A program made the position numbers and the translations under genes. Of a stretch of 64,000 nt of DNA, positions 37,150-50,379 are shown in pieces. The notes beneath the pieces were generated by a model. That model was not told where the DNA came from. It worked only from the letters and a program-made list of their open reading frames with translations, and searched no databases. Within the stretch, counting starts at the first letter, position 1. Every line of letters begins with the position of its first letter. Origin of the DNA: Hydractinia symbiolongicarpus. Taxonomy: Eukaryota > Cnidaria > Hydrozoa > Anthoathecata > Hydractiniidae. Location: the NCBI RefSeq assembly GCF_029227915.1, contig NC_079886.1, positions 28,498,501 to 28,562,500 of the forward strand, in the 5' to 3' direction.

Positions 37150-38775
37150 CGATTTTTTAAATTATTTTTTTACAACTAAGACGCATGAGACTTGTAGTTT
37201 TTAAAAATGATTTCATTTTTGATGAGACGCTGAATAAAAGGAGTTTAATCGCCGGCAAACGAAAACCCGCGATTTCCCGTAAATCCCAGACTCGGCCCGT
37301 ATAGTCAAAAGTATACAAAGAAAGTACCCAGGGAGTAAACTCATTTCCCGAACGATTCTTTAAATTATTTTTTCACCATTAAAACGCATGAGACTTGTAG
37401 TTTTCAAAACTGATTTCATTTTTGATGAGACGCTGAATAAAAGGAGTTTAATCGCCGGCAAACGAAAACCCGCGCTTTCCCGTATATCCCGGACTCGGCC
37501 CGTATAGTCGAATGTATACAAAGAAAGTACCCAGGGAGTAAACTCATTTTCCGAACGATTTTTTAAATTATTTTTTTACCACTAAGACGCATGAGACTTG
37601 TCGTTTTCAAAAATGATTTCATTTTTGATGAGACGCTGAATAAAAGGAGTTTCATTGCCGGCAAACGAAAACCGACGATTTCCCGTAAATCCCGGACTCG
37701 GCCCGTATAGTCAAAAGTATACAAAGAAAGTACCCAGGGAGCAAACTCATTTCCTGAACGATTCTTTAAATTGTTTTTTCACCACTAAAACGCATGAGAC
37801 TTGTAGTTTTCAAAACTGATTTCATTTTTAATGAGACGCTGAATAAAAGGAGTTTAATCGCCGGCAAACGAAAACCCGCGCTTTCCCGTATATCCCGGAC
37901 TCGGCCCGTATAGTCGAATGTATACAAAGAAAGTACCCAGTGAGTAAACTCATTTTCCGAACGATTTTTTAAATTATTTTTTTGCCACTAAGACGCATGA
38001 GACTTGTAGTTTTTAAAAATGATTTCATTTTTGATGAGACGCTGAATAAAAGGAGTTTAATCGCCGGCAAACGAAAACCCGCGATTTCCCGTAAATCCCA
38101 GACTCGGCCCGTATAGTCAAAAGTATACAAAGAAAGTACCCAGGGAGTAAACTCATTTCCCGAACGATTCTTTAAATTATTTTTTCACCATTAAAACGCA
38201 TGAGACTTGTTTTTTTCAAAACTGATTTCATTTTTGATGAGACGCTGAATAAAAGGAGTTTAATCGCCGGCAAACGAAAACCCGCGCTTTCCCGTATATC
38301 CCGGACTCGGCCCGTATAGTCGAATGTATACAAAGAAAGTACCCAGGGAGTAAACTCATTTTCCGAACGTTTTTTTAAATTATTTTTTTACCACTAAGAC
38401 GCATGAGACTTGTCGTTTTCAAAAATGATTTCATTTTTGATGAGACGCTGAATAAAAGGAGTTTCATTGCCGGCAAACGAAAACCGACGATTTCCCGTAA
38501 ATCCCGGACTCGGCCCGTATAGTCAAAAGTTTACAAAGAAAGTACCCAGGGAGCAAACTCATTTCCTGAACGATTCTTTAAATTATTTTTTCACCACTAA
38601 AACGCATGAGACTTGTAGTTTTCAAAACTGATTTCATTTTTAATGAGACGCTGAATAAAAGGAGTTTAATCGCCGGCAAACGAAAACCCGCGCTTTCCCG
38701 TATATCCCGGACTCGGCCCGTATAGTCGAATGTATACAAAGAAAGTACCCAGTGAGTAAACTCATTTTCCGAACG
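37150..38775 (-). repeat. 4-monomer higher-order repeat in R1, two copies (812 bp spacing)
   Basis: The GACTTGTCGTTTTC variant followed by GTTTCATTGCCGG and ACCGACGATTTCCC occurs at 37595 and 38407. The CCCAGTGAGTAAAC variant also closes both copies. Copy B has this unit once only (about 58.5 kb), so either A gained it or B lost it after the large duplication. Confidence 0.78.
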
Positions 38776-40835
38776 ATTTTTTAAATTATTTTTTCACCAC
38801 TAAAACGCATGAGACTTGTAGTTTTCAAAAATGATTTCATTTTTGATGAGACGCTGAATAAAGGGAGTTTAATCGCCGGCAAACGAAAACCCGGGAGTTC
38901 CCGTAAATCCCGGGCTTGACCCGTATAGTCGATTGAATAGAAAGAAAGTAAACTGGGAGTAAACTCATTTCCCAAACGATTTTTTAAATTATTTTTTCAC
39001 CACTAAAACGCATAAGACTTGTAGTTTTCAAAAATGATTTCATTTTTGATGAGACGCTGAATAAAAGGAGTTTAATCTCCGGCAAACGAAAACCCGCGAT
39101 TTCCCCTAAATCCCGGAACAGCCCGTATAGTCAAAAGTATACAAAGAAAGTACGCAGGGAGTAAACTCATTTCCCGAACGATTCTTTAAATTATATTTTC
39201 ACCACTAAAACGCATGACACTTGTAGTTTTCAAAAATGATTTCATTTTTGATGAGACGCTGAATATAAGAAATTTAATCGCCGGCAAACGAAAACCCGCG
39301 ATTTCCCGTAAATCCCAGGCTTGGCCGTATAGTCGAATGTATACAAAGAAAGTACCCAGGGAGTAAACTCATTTCCCGAACGATTTTTTAAATTATTTTT
39401 TCACCACTAAAACGCATGAGACTTGTAGTTTTCAAAAATGATTTCATTTTTGATGAGACGCTGAATAAAAGGAGTTTAATCGCCGGCAAACGAAAACCCG
39501 GGAGTTCCCGTAAATCCCGGGCTTGACCGGTATAGTCGAATGTATAGAAAGAAAGTAAACTGGGAGTAAACTCATTTCCCGAACGATTTTTTAAATTAAT
39601 TTTTTACCACTAAAACGCATAAGACTTGTAGTTTTCAAAAACGATTTCATTCTTGATGAGACGCTGAATAAAAGGAGTTTAATCTCCGGCAAACGAAAAC
39701 CCGCGATTTCCCGTAAATCCCAGACTCGGCCCGTATAGTCAAATGTATACAAAGAAAGTACGCAGGGAGTAAACTCATTTCCCGAACGATTCTTTAAATT
39801 ATTTTTTCACCACTAAAACGCATGAGACATGTAGTTTTAAAAAATAATTTCATTTTTGATGAGACGCTGAATAAAAGGAGTTTAATCTCCGGCAAACGAA
39901 AACCCGCGATTTCCCCTAAATCCCGGAACCGGCCCGTATAGTCAAAAGTAAGCAAAGAAAGTACGCAGGGAGTAAACTCATTTCCCGAACGATTCTTTAA
40001 ATTATATTTTCACCACTAAAACGCATGACACTTGTAGTTTTCAAAAATGATTTCATTTTTGATGAGACGCTGAATAAAAGAAGTTTAATCGCCGGCAAAC
40101 GAAAACCCGCGATTTCCCGTAAATCCCGGGCTTGGCCCGTATAGTCGAATGTATACAAAGAAAGTACCCAGGGAGTAAACTCATTTCCCGAACGATTTTT
40201 TAAATTATTTTTTTACCACTAAGACGCATGAGACTTGTAGTTTTTAAAAATGATTTAATTTTTGATGAGACGCTGAATAAAAGGAGTTTAATCGCCGGCA
40301 AACGAAAACCCGCGATTTCCCGTAAATCCCAGACTCGGCCCGTATAGTCAAAAGTATACAAAGAAAGTACCCAGGGAGTAAACTCATTTCGCGAACGATT
40401 CTTTAAATTATTTTTTCACCATTAAAACGCATGAGACTTGTAGTTTTCAAAACTGATTTCATTTTTGATGAGACGCTGAATAAAAGGAGTTTAATCGCCG
40501 GCAAACAAAAACCCGCGCTTTCCCGTATATCCCGGACTCGGCCCGTTTAGTCGAATGTATAAAAAGAAAGTACCCAGGGAGTAAACTCATTTTCCGAACG
40601 ATTTTTTAAATTATTTTTTTACCACTAAGACACATGAGACTTGTCGTTTTCAAAAATGATTTCATTTTTGATGAGACGCTGAATAAAAGGAGTTTAATTG
40701 CCGGCAAACGAAAACCCACGATTTCCCGTAAATCCCGGACTCGGCCCGTATAGTCAAAAGTATACAAAGAAAGTACCCAGGGAGCAAACTCATTTCCCGA
40801 ACGATTCTTTAAATTATTTTTTCACCACTAAAACG

Positions 40836-40860
40836 CATGAGACTTGAATTTACTCCCTGG
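40836..40860. other. Reverse-to-forward inversion junction 2a
   Basis: The reverse-strand text CATGAGACTTG normally continues TAGTTTTC. Here it continues AATTTACTCCC, which belongs to the forward monomer text ATGAGTTTACTCCC. A two-base TG overlap with one substitution would explain the join. The same join occurs at 60751. Confidence 0.9.
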
Positions 40861-41046
40861 GTACTTTCTTTGTATACATTCGACTATACCGGCCAAGCCC
40901 GGGATTTACAGGAAATCGCGGGTTTTCGTTTGCCGGCGATTAAACTTCTTTTATTCAGCGTCTCATCAAAAATGAAATCATTTTTGAAAACTACAAGTGT
41001 CATGCGTTTTAGTGGCGAAAAAATAATTTAAAAAATTGTTCGGGAA

Positions 41047-41219
41047 ATGAGTTTACTCCCTGGGTGCTTTCTTTGTTTACATTCGACTATACGGGCCAAG
41101 CCCTTGCTGGCGATTAAACTTCTTTTATACAGCGTCTCATCAAAAATGAAATTATTTTTAAAAACTACATGTCTCATGCGTTTTATTGGTGAAAAATAAT
41201 TAAAAGAATCGTTCGGGAA
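41047..41219 (+). repeat. Short (173 bp) satellite monomer
   Basis: The text GGGCCAAGCCC is followed directly by TTGCTGGCGATTAAAC. About 29 bp of the usual GC-rich centre (GGGATTTACGGGAAATCGCG onward) are missing, and GCTTTCTTTGTTTAC replaces the usual TACTTTCTTTGTATAC. Equivalent to 60952-61124 in copy B. Confidence 0.9.
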
Positions 41220-42842
41220 ATGAGTTTACTCCCTGCGTACTTTCTTTGTATACATTTGACTATACGGGCCGAGTCTGGGATTTACGGGAAATCGCGGGTT
41301 TTCGTTTGCCGGAGATTAAACTCCTTTTATTCAGCGTCTCATCAAGAATGAAATCGTTTTTGAAAACTACAAGTCTTATGCGTTTTAGTGGTAAAAAATT
41401 AATTTAAAAAATCGTTCGGGAAATGAGTTTACTCCCTGGGTACTTTCTTTGTATACATTCGACTATACGGGCCAAGCCCGGGATTTACGGGAAATCGCGG
41501 GTTTTCGCTTGCCGGCGATTAAACTTCTTATATTCAGCGTCTCATCAAAAATGAAATCATGTTTGAAAACTACAAGTGTCATGCGTTTTAGTGGTGAAAA
41601 TATAATTTAAAGAATCGTTCGGGAAATGAGTTTACTCCCTGCGTACTTTCTTTGTATAATTTTGACTATACGGGCCGTTCCGGGATTTAGGGGAAATCGC
41701 GGGTTTTCTTTTGCCGGAGATTAAACTCCTTTTATTCAGCGTCTCATCAAAAATGAAATCATTTTTGAAAACTACAAGTGTTATGCGTTTTAGTGGTGAA
41801 AAAATAATTTAAAAAATCGTTTGGGAAATGAGTTTACTCCCAGTTTACTTTCTTTCTATTCATTCGACTATACGGGTCAAGCCCGGGATTTACGGGAACT
41901 CCCGGGTTTTCGTTTGCCGGCGATTAAACTCCTTTTATTCAGCGTCTTATCAAAAATGAAATCATTTTTGAAAACTACAAGTCTCATGCGTTTTAGTGGT
42001 GAAAAAATAATTTAAAAAATCGTTCGGAAAATGAGTTTACTCCCTGGGTACTTTCTTTGTATACATTCGACTATACGGGCCGAGTCCGGGATATACGGTA
42101 AAGCGCGGGTTTTCGTTTGCCGGCGATTAAAATCCTTTTATTCAGCGTCTCATTAAAAATGAAATCAGTTTTAAAAACTACAAGTTTCATGCGTTTTAGT
42201 GGTGAAAAAATAATTTAAAGAATCGTTCGGGAAATGAGTTTGCTCCCTGGGTACTTTCTTAGTATACTTTTGACTATACGGGCCGAGTCCGGGATTTACG
42301 GGAAATCGTGAGTTTTCGTTTGCCGGCGATTAAACTCCTTTTATTCAGCGTCTCATCAAAAATGAAATCATTTTTAAAAACTACAAGTCTCATGCGTCTT
42401 AGTGGTAAAAAAATAATTTAAAAAATCGTTCGGGAAATGAGTTTACTCCCTGGGTACTTTCTTTGTATACATTCGACTATACGGGCCAAGCCCGGGATTT
42501 ACGGGAAATCGCGGGTTTTCGTTTGCCGGCGATTAAACTTCTTTTATTCAACGTCTCATCAAAAATGAAATCATTTTTGAAAACTACAAGTGTCATGCAA
42601 TTTAGTGGTGAAAATATAATTTAAAGAATCGTTCGGGAAATGAGTTTACTCCCTGCGTACTTTCTTTGCTTACTTTTGACTATACGGGCCGGTTCCGGGA
42701 TTTAGGGGAAATCGCGGGTTTTCGTTTGCCGGAGATTAAACTCCTTTTATTCAGCGTCTCATCAAAAATGAAATCATTTTTGAAAACTACAAGTCTCATG
42801 CGTTTTAGTGGCGAAAAAATAATTTAAAAAATCGTTCGGGAA

Positions 42843-43016
42843 ATGAGTTTACTCCCTGGGTGCTTTCTTTGTTTACATTCGACTATACGGGCCAAGCCCT
42901 TGCCGGCGATTAAACTTCTTTTATACAGCGTCTCATCAAAAATGAAATCGTTTTTTAAAACTACAAGTCTTATGCGTTTTAGTGGTAAAAAATTAATTTA
43001 AAAAATCGTTCGGGAA
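42843..43016 (+). repeat. Short monomer fused to another subtype (174 bp)
   Basis: The left part is a normal short monomer, but its tail is GAAATCGTTTTTTAAAACTAC with a CTTATG end, belonging to the subtype that follows in copy B. In copy B these are two separate monomers (62951 onward), so this is a hybrid left by loss of one monomer through unequal exchange in unit A. Confidence 0.82.
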
Positions 43017-43219
43017 ATGAGTTTACTCCCAGTTTACTTTCTTTCTATACATTCGACTATACGGGTCAAGCCCGGGATTTACGGGAACTCCCGGGTTTTC
43101 GTTTGCCGGCGATTAAACCTCTTCTATTCAGCGTCTCATCAAAAATGAAATCATTTTTGAAAACTACAAGTGTCATGCGTTTTAGTGGCGAAAAAATAAT
43201 TTAAAAAATTGTTCGGGAA

Positions 43220-43392
43220 ATGAGTTTACTCCCTGGGTGCTTTCTTTGTTTACATTCGACTATACGGGCCAAGCCCTTGCCGGCGATTAAACTTCTTTTA
43301 TACAGCGTCTCATCAAAAATGAAATTATTTTTAAAAACTACATGTCTCATGCGTTTTATTGGTGAAAAATAATTAAAAGAATCGTTCGGGAA
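43220..43392 (+). repeat. Short (173 bp) satellite monomer
   Basis: It has the 29-bp central deletion, opens after AAAAAATTGTTCGGG, and is followed by a CATGTCTCATGCG tail with GTTTTATTGG. The same pair of odd features marks 46811 and 63530. Confidence 0.88.
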
Positions 43393-43589
43393 ATGAGTTT
43401 ACTCCCTGCGTACTTTCTTTGTATACATTTGACTATACGGGCCGAGTCTGGGATTTACGGGAAATCGCGGGTTTTCGTTTGCCGGAGATTAAACTCCTTT
43501 TATTCAGCGTCTCATCAAGAATGAAATCGTTTTTGAAAACTACAAGTCTTATGCGTTTTAGTGGTAAAAAATTAATTTAAAAAATCGTT

Positions 43590-44800
43590 CGGGAAATGAG
43601 TTTACTCCCAGTTTACTTTCTTTCTATACATTCGACTATACGGCTCAAGCCCAGGATTTACGGGAACTCCCGGGTTTTCGTTTGCCGGCGATTAAACTCC
43701 TTTTATTCAGCGTCTCATCAAAAATGAAATCATTTTTGAAAACTACAAGTCTCATGCGTTTTAGTGGTGAAAAAATAATTTAAAAAATCGTTAGGGAAAT
43801 GAGTTTACTCCCTGGGTACTTTCTTTGTATACATTCGACTATACGGGCCAAGCCCGGGATTTACGGGAAATCGCGGGTTTTCGTTTGCCGGCGATTAAAC
43901 TTCTTATATTCAGCGTCTCATCAAAAATGAAATCATTTTTGAAAACTACAAGTGTCATGCGTTTTAGTGTTGAAAATATAATTTAAAGAATCGTTCGGGA
44001 AATGAGTTTACTCCCTGCGTACTTTCTTTGTATAATTTTGACTATACGGGCCGTTCCGGGATTTAGGGGAAATCGCGGGTTTTCGTTTGCCGGAGATTAA
44101 ACTCCTTTTATTCAGCGTCTCATCAAGAATGAAATCGTTTTTGAAAACTACAAGTCTTATGCGTTTTAGTGGTAAAAAATTAATTTAAAAAATCGTTCGG
44201 GAAATGAGTTTACTCCCAGTTTACTTTCTTTCTATACATTCGACTATACGGCTCAAGCCCAGGATTTACGGGAACTCCCGGGTTTTCGTTTGCCGGCGAT
44301 TAAACTCCTTTTATTCAGCGTCTCATCAAAAATGAAATCATTTTTGAAAACTACAAGTCTCATGCGTTTTAGTGGTGAAAAAATAATTTAAAAAATCGTT
44401 AGGGAAATGAGTTTACTCCCTGGGTACTTTCTTTGTATACATTCGACTATACGGGCCAAGCCCGGGATTTACGGGAAATCGCGGGTTTTCGTTTGCCGGC
44501 GATTAAACTTCTTATATTCAGCGTCTCATCAAAAATGAAATCATTTTTGAAAACTACAAGTGTCATGCGTTTTAGTGTTGAAAATATAATTTAAAGAATC
44601 GTTCGGGAAATGAGTTTACTCCCTGCGTACTTTCTTTGTATAATTTTGACTATACGGGCCGTTCCGGGATTTAGGGGAAATCGCGGGTTTTCGTTTGCCG
44701 GAGATTAAACTCCTTTTATTCAGCGTCTCATCAAAAATGAAATCATTTTTGAAAACTACAAGTGTTATGCGTTTTAGTGGTGAAAAAATAATTTAAAAAA
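43590..44800 (+). repeat. 3-monomer duplication in F2 (608 bp spacing)
   Basis: The CGGCTCAAGCCCAGG variant at 43641 and 44249, followed each time by a CGTTAGGG monomer, a CTTCTTATATTC variant and a GTATAATTTTG monomer. A third instance starts near 47232, 2983 bp further on. Edges are approximate. Confidence 0.75.
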
Positions 44801-45014
44801 TCGTTTGGGAAATGAGTTTACTCCCTGGGTACTTTCTTTGTATACATTCGACTATACGGGCCGAGTCCGAGATATACGGGAACTCCCGGGTTTTCGTTTG
44901 CCGGCGATTAAATTTCTTTTATTCAGCGTCTCATCAAAAATGAAATCATTTTTGAAAACTACAAGACTCATGCGTTTTAGTGGTGAAAATATAATTTAAA
45001 GAATCGTTCGGGAA

Positions 45015-45420
45015 ATGAGTTTATTCCCTGCGTACTTTCTTTGTATACATTCGACTATACCGGCCGGTTCCGGGATTTAGGGTAAATCGCGGGTTTTCGT
45101 TTGCCGGAGATTAAACTCCTTTTATTCATCGTCTCATCAAAAATGAAATCAGTTTTCAAAACTACAAGTCTTATGCGTTTTAGTGGTGGAAAAATGATTT
45201 AAAGAATCGTTCGGGAAATGAGTTTACTCCCTGGGTACTTTCTTTGTATACATTCGACTATACCGGCCGGTTCCGGGATTTAGGGTAAATCGCGGGTTTT
45301 CGTTTGCCGGAGATTAAACTCCTTTTATTCATCGTCTCATCAAAAATGAAATCAGTTTTCAAAACTACAAGTCTTATGCGTTTTAGTGGTGGAAAAATGA
45401 TTTAAAGAATCGTTCGGGAA
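45015..45420 (+). repeat. Two-monomer island of F1-type satellite inside F2
   Basis: Two CCGGCCGG-type monomers with TTTAGGGTAAATC, TTCATCGTCTC and GGTGGAAAAATGATTT tails. This subtype is otherwise confined to F1 and the reverse blocks. The island and the tail before it (from about 44960) match F1 near 4674-5100 closely. The flanking monomer 44812-45014 is a hybrid of an F2-type left part and an F1-type right part. On the right, F2-type sequence resumes with GTATAATTTTG. Confidence 0.8.
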
Positions 45421-46231
45421 ATGAGTTTACTCCCTGCGTACTTTCTTTGTATAATTTTGACTATACGGGCCGTTCCGGGATTTAGGGGAAATCGCGGGTT
45501 TTCGTTTGCCGGAGATTAAACTCCTTTTATTCAGCGTCTCATCAAAAATGAAATCATTTTTGAAAACTACAAGTCTCATGCGTTTTAGTGGTGAAAAAAT
45601 AATTTAAAAAATCGTTCGGAAAATGAGTTTACTCCCTGGGTACTTTCTTTGTATACATTCGACTATACGGGCCGAGTCCGGGATATACGGGAAAGCGCGG
45701 GTTTTCGTTTGCCGGCGATTAAACTCTTTTTATTCAGCGTCTCATTAAAAATGAAATCAGTTTTGAAAACTACAAGTCTCATGCGTTTTAGTGGTGAAAA
45801 AATAATTTAAAGAATCGTTCGGGAAATGAGTTTGCTCCCTGGGTACTTTCTTTGTATACTTTTGACTATACGGGCCGAGTCCGGGATTTACGGGAAATCG
45901 TGGGTTTTCGTTTGCCGGCGATTAAACTCCTTTTATTCAGCGTCTCATCAAAAATGAAATCATTTTTAAAAACTACAAGTCTCATGCGTCTTAGTGGTAA
46001 AAAAATAATTTAAAAAATCGTTCGGGAAATGAGTTTACTCCCTGGGTACTTTCTTTGTATACATTCGACTATACGGGCCAAGCCCGGGATTTACGGGAAA
46101 TCGCGGGTTTTCGTTTGCCGGCGATAAAACTTCTTTTATTCAACGTCTCATCAAAAATGAAATCATTTTTGAAAACTACAAGTGTCATGCATTTTAGTGG
46201 CGAAAAAATAATTTAAAAAATCGTTCGGGAA

Positions 46232-46404
46232 ATGAGTTTACTCCCTGGGTGCTTTCTTTGTTTACATTCGACTATACGGGCCAAGCCCTTGCCGGCGATT
46301 AAACTTCTTTTATACAGCGTCTCATCAAAAATGAAATTATTTTTAAAAACTACAAGTCTCATGCGTTTTAGTGGTGAAAAATAATTTAAAGAATCGTTCG
46401 GGAA
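46232..46404 (+). repeat. Short (173 bp) satellite monomer
   Basis: It carries the deletion between AAGCCC and TTGCCGGCG and the TTTATACAGCG variant. It is preceded by a GTCATGCATTTTAGTGGCG monomer tail. Its neighbour on the right is the GAGTCTGGG subtype starting 46405. Confidence 0.88.
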
Positions 46405-46810
46405 ATGAGTTTACTCCCTGCGTACTTTCTTTGTATACATTTGACTATACGGGCCGAGTCTGGGATTTACGGGAAATCGCGGGTTTTCGTTTGCCGGAGA
46501 TTAAACTCCTTTTATTCAGCGTCTCATCAAGAATGAAATCGTTTTTTAAAACTACAAGTCTTATGCGTTTTAGTGGTAAAAAATTAATTTAAAAAATCGT
46601 TCGGGAAATGAGTTTACTCCCAGTTTACTTTCTTTCTATACATTCGACTATACGGGTCAAGCCCGGGATTTACGGGAACTCCCGGGTTTTCGTTTGCCGG
46701 CGATTAAACCTCTTCTATTCAGCGTCTCATCAAAAATGAAATCATTTTTGAAAACTACAAGTGTCATGCGTTTTAGTGGCGAAAAAATAATTTAAAAAAT
46801 TGTTCGGGAA

Positions 46811-46983
46811 ATGAGTTTACTCCCTGGGTGCTTTCTTTGTTTACATTCGACTATACGGGCCAAGCCCTTGCCGGCGATTAAACTTCTTTTATACAGCGTC
46901 TCATCAAAAATGAAATTATTTTTAAAAACTACATGTCTCATGCGTTTTATTGGTGAAAAATAATTAAAAGAATCGTTCGGGAA
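46811..46983 (+). repeat. Short (173 bp) satellite monomer
   Basis: A near-identical duplicate of 43220-43392, 3591 bp to the right and inside the same order of neighbours (a GATTAAACCTCTTC variant precedes both). Confidence 0.88.
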
Positions 46984-48809
46984 ATGAGTTTACTCCCTGC
47001 GTACTTTCTTTGTATACATTTGACTATACGGGCCGAGTCTGGGATTTACGGGAAATCGCGGGTTTTCGTTTGCCGGAGATTAAACTCCTTTTATTCAGCG
47101 TCTCATCAAGAATGAAATCGTTTTTGAAAACTACAAGTCTTATGCGTTTTAGTGGTAAAAAATTAATTTAAAAAATCGTTCGGGAAATGAGTTTACTCCC
47201 AGTTTACTTTCTTTCTATACATTCGACTATACGGCTCAAGCCCAGGATTTACGGGAACTCCCGGGTTTTCGTTTGCCGGCGATTAAACTCCTTTTATTCA
47301 GCGTCTCATCAAAAATGAAATCATTTTTGAAAACTACAAGTCTCATGCGTTTTAGTGGTGAAAAAATAATTTAAAAAATCGTTAGGGAAATGAGTTTACT
47401 CCCTGGGTACTTTCTTTGTATACATTCGACTATACGGGCCAAGCCCGGGATTTACGGGAAATCGCGGGTTTTCGTTTGCCGGCGATTAAACTTCTTATAT
47501 TCAGCGTCTCATCAAAAATGAAATCATTTTTGAAAACTACAAGTGTCATGCGTTTTAGTGTTGAAAATATAATTTAAAGAATCGTTCGGGAAATGAGTTT
47601 ACTCCCTGCGTACTTTCTTTGTATAATTTTGACTATACGGGCCGTTCCGGGATTTAGGGGAAATCGCGGGTTTTCGTTTGCCGGAGATTAAACTCCTTTT
47701 ATTCAGCGTCTCATCAAAAATGAAATCATTTTTGAAAACTACAAGTGTTATGCGTTTTAGTGGTGAAAAAATAATTTAAAAAATCGTTTGGGAAATGAGT
47801 TTACTCCCAGTTTACTTTCTTTCTATTCATTCGACTATACGGGTCAAGCCCGGGATTTACGGGAACTCCCGGGTTTTCGTTTGCCGGCGATTAAACTCCT
47901 TTTATTCAGCGTCTCATCAAAAATGAAATCATTTTTGAAAACTACAAGTCTCATGCGTTTTAGTGGTGAAAAAATAATTTAAAAAATCGTTCGGAAAATG
48001 AGTTTACTCCCTGGGTACTTTCTTTGTATACATTCGACTATACGGGCCGAGTCCGGGATATACGGGAAAGCGCGGGTTTTCGTTTGCCGGCGATTAAACT
48101 CTTTTTATTCAGCGTCTCATTAAAAATGAAATCAGTTTTGAAAACTACAAGTCTCATGCGTTTTAGTGGTGAAAAAATAATTTAAAGAATCGTTCGGGAA
48201 ATGAGTTTGCTCCCTGGGTACTTTCTTTGTATACTTTTGACTATACGGGCCGAGTCCGGGATTTACGGGAAATCGTGGGTTTTCGTTTGCCGGCGATTAA
48301 ACTCCTTTTATTCAGCGTCTCATCAAAAATGAAATCATTTTTAAAAACTACAAGTCTCATGCGTCTTAGTGGTAAAAAAATAATTTAAAAAATCGTTCGG
48401 GAAATGAGTTTACTCCCTGGGTACTTTCTTTGTATACATTCGACTATACGGGCCAAGCCCGGGATTTACGGGAAATCGCGGGTTTTCGTTTGCCGGCGAT
48501 AAAACTTCTTTTATTCAACGTCTCATCAAAAATGAAATCATTTTTGAAAACTACAAGTGTCATGCATTTTAGTGGTGAAAATATAATTTAAAGAATCGTT
48601 CGGGAAATGAGTTTACTCCCTGCGTACTTTCTTTGCTTACTTTTGACTATACGGGCCGGTTCCGGGATTTAGGGGAAATCGCGGGTTTTCGTTTGCCGGA
48701 GATTAAACTCCTTTTATTCAGCGTCTCATCAAAAATGAAATCATTTTTGAAAACTACAAGTCTCATGCGTTTTAGTGGCGAAAAAATAATTTAAAAAATC
48801 GTTCGGGAA

Positions 48810-48982
48810 ATGAGTTTACTCCCTGCGTGCTTTCTTTGTTTACATTCGACTATACGGGCCAAGCCCTTGCCGGCGATTAAACTTCTTTTATACAGCGTCT
48901 CATCAAAAATGAAATTATTTTTAAAAACTACAAGTCTCATGCGTTTTAGTGGTGAAAAATAATTTAAAGAATCGTTCGGGAA
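48810..48982 (+). repeat. Short (173 bp) satellite monomer
   Basis: It has the central deletion, and the opening reads CCCTGCGTGC where the other short monomers read CCCTGGGTGC. It lies 2578 bp from the one at 46232, within an internal duplication of F2. Confidence 0.88.
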
Positions 48983-50379
48983 ATGAGTTTACTCCCTGCG
49001 TACTTTCTTTGTATACATTTAACTATACGGGCCGAGTCTGGGATTTACGGGAAATCGCGGGTTTTCGTTTGCCGGAGATTAAACTCCTTTTATTCGGCGT
49101 CTCATCAAGAATGAAATCGTTTTTTAAAACTACAAGTCTTATGCGTTTTAGTGGTAAAAAATTAATTTAAAAAATCGTTCGGGAAATGAGTTTACTCCCA
49201 GTTTACTTTCTTTCTATACATTCGACTATACGGGTCAAGCCCGGGATTTACGGGAACTCCCGGGTTTTCGTTTGCCGGCGATTAAACTCCTTTTATTCAG
49301 CGTCTCATCAAAAATGAAATCATTTTTGAAAACTACAAGTCTCATGCGTTTTAGTGCTGAAAAAATAATTTAAAAAATCGTTCGGGAAATGAGTTTACTC
49401 CCTGGGTACTTTCTTTGTATACATTCGACTATACGGGCCAAGCCCGGGATTTACTGGAAATCGCGGGTTTTCGTTTGCCGGCGATCAAACTTCTTTTATT
49501 CAGCGTCTCATCAAAAATGAAATCATTTTTGAAAACTACAAGTCTTATGCGTTTTAGTGGTGAAAACTAATTTAAAGAATCGTTCAGGAAATGAGTTTAC
49601 TCCCTGCGTACTTTATTTGTATACATTTGACTATACGGGCCGAGTCTGGGATTTACGGGAAATCGCGGGTTTTCGTTTGCCGGAGATTAAACTCCTTTTA
49701 TTCAGCGTCTCATCAAGAATGAAATCGTTTTTGAAAACTACAAGTCTTATGCGTTTTAGTGGTAAAAAATTAATTTAAAAAATCGTTCGGGAAATGAGTT
49801 TACTCCCAGTTTACTTTCTTTCTATACATTCGACTACACGGGCCGAGTCCGGGATATACGGGAAAGTGCGGGTTTTCGTTTGCCGGCGATTAAACTCTTT
49901 TTATTCAGCGTCTCATCAAAAATGAAATCATTTTTGAAAACTACAAGTCTCATGCGTTTTAGTAGTGAAAAAATAATTTAAAAAATCGTTCGGAAAATGA
50001 GTTTACTCCCTGGGTACTTTATTTGTATACATTCGACTATACGGGCCGAGTCCGGGATATACGAGAAAGTGCGGGTTTTCGTTTGCCGGCGATTAAACTC
50101 CTTTTATTCAGCGTCTCATCAAAAATGAAATCAGTTTTGAAAACTATAAGTCTCATGCGTTTTGGTGGTGAAAAAATAATTTAAAGAATCGTTCGGGAAA
50201 TGAGTTTACTCCCTGGGTACTTTCTTTGTATACTTTTGACTATACGGGCCGAGTCCGGGATTTACGGGAAATCGCGGGTTTTCGTTTGCCGGCGATTAAA
50301 CTCCTTTTATTCAGCGTCTCATCAAAAATTAAATCATTTTTGAAAACTACAAGTCTCATGCGTCTTAGTGGTAAAAAAA

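Larger units (their letters stand above)
22858..40846 (-). repeat. Satellite array block R1, reverse orientation
   Basis: The same 203 bp satellite reads on the minus strand here. Its plus-strand signature is GGGAGTAAACTCATTTCCCG recurring about every 203 bp. About 88 monomers fit. Roughly 22.9-26.8 kb carries the variants seen in F1 at 9-17 kb (for example the AATCATATTTG and CCGGCCGG types), so that part looks like an inverted relative of F1. From 26829 rightward the block belongs to duplication unit A. No foreign sequence was seen. Confidence 0.97.

Noticed and set aside
22858-40846. Reverse block read as a single simple inversion of F1
   Set aside because: Only its left 4 kb resembles F1 in subtype content. 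From 26829 on, the order follows its own higher-order repeats and includes the short monomer class absent from F1, so one simple inversion does not explain it.
40836-40860. Transposon insertion or target-site duplication at the inversion joins
   Set aside because: No terminal repeats, direct duplications or foreign bases lie at any of the four joins. Only satellite meets satellite.
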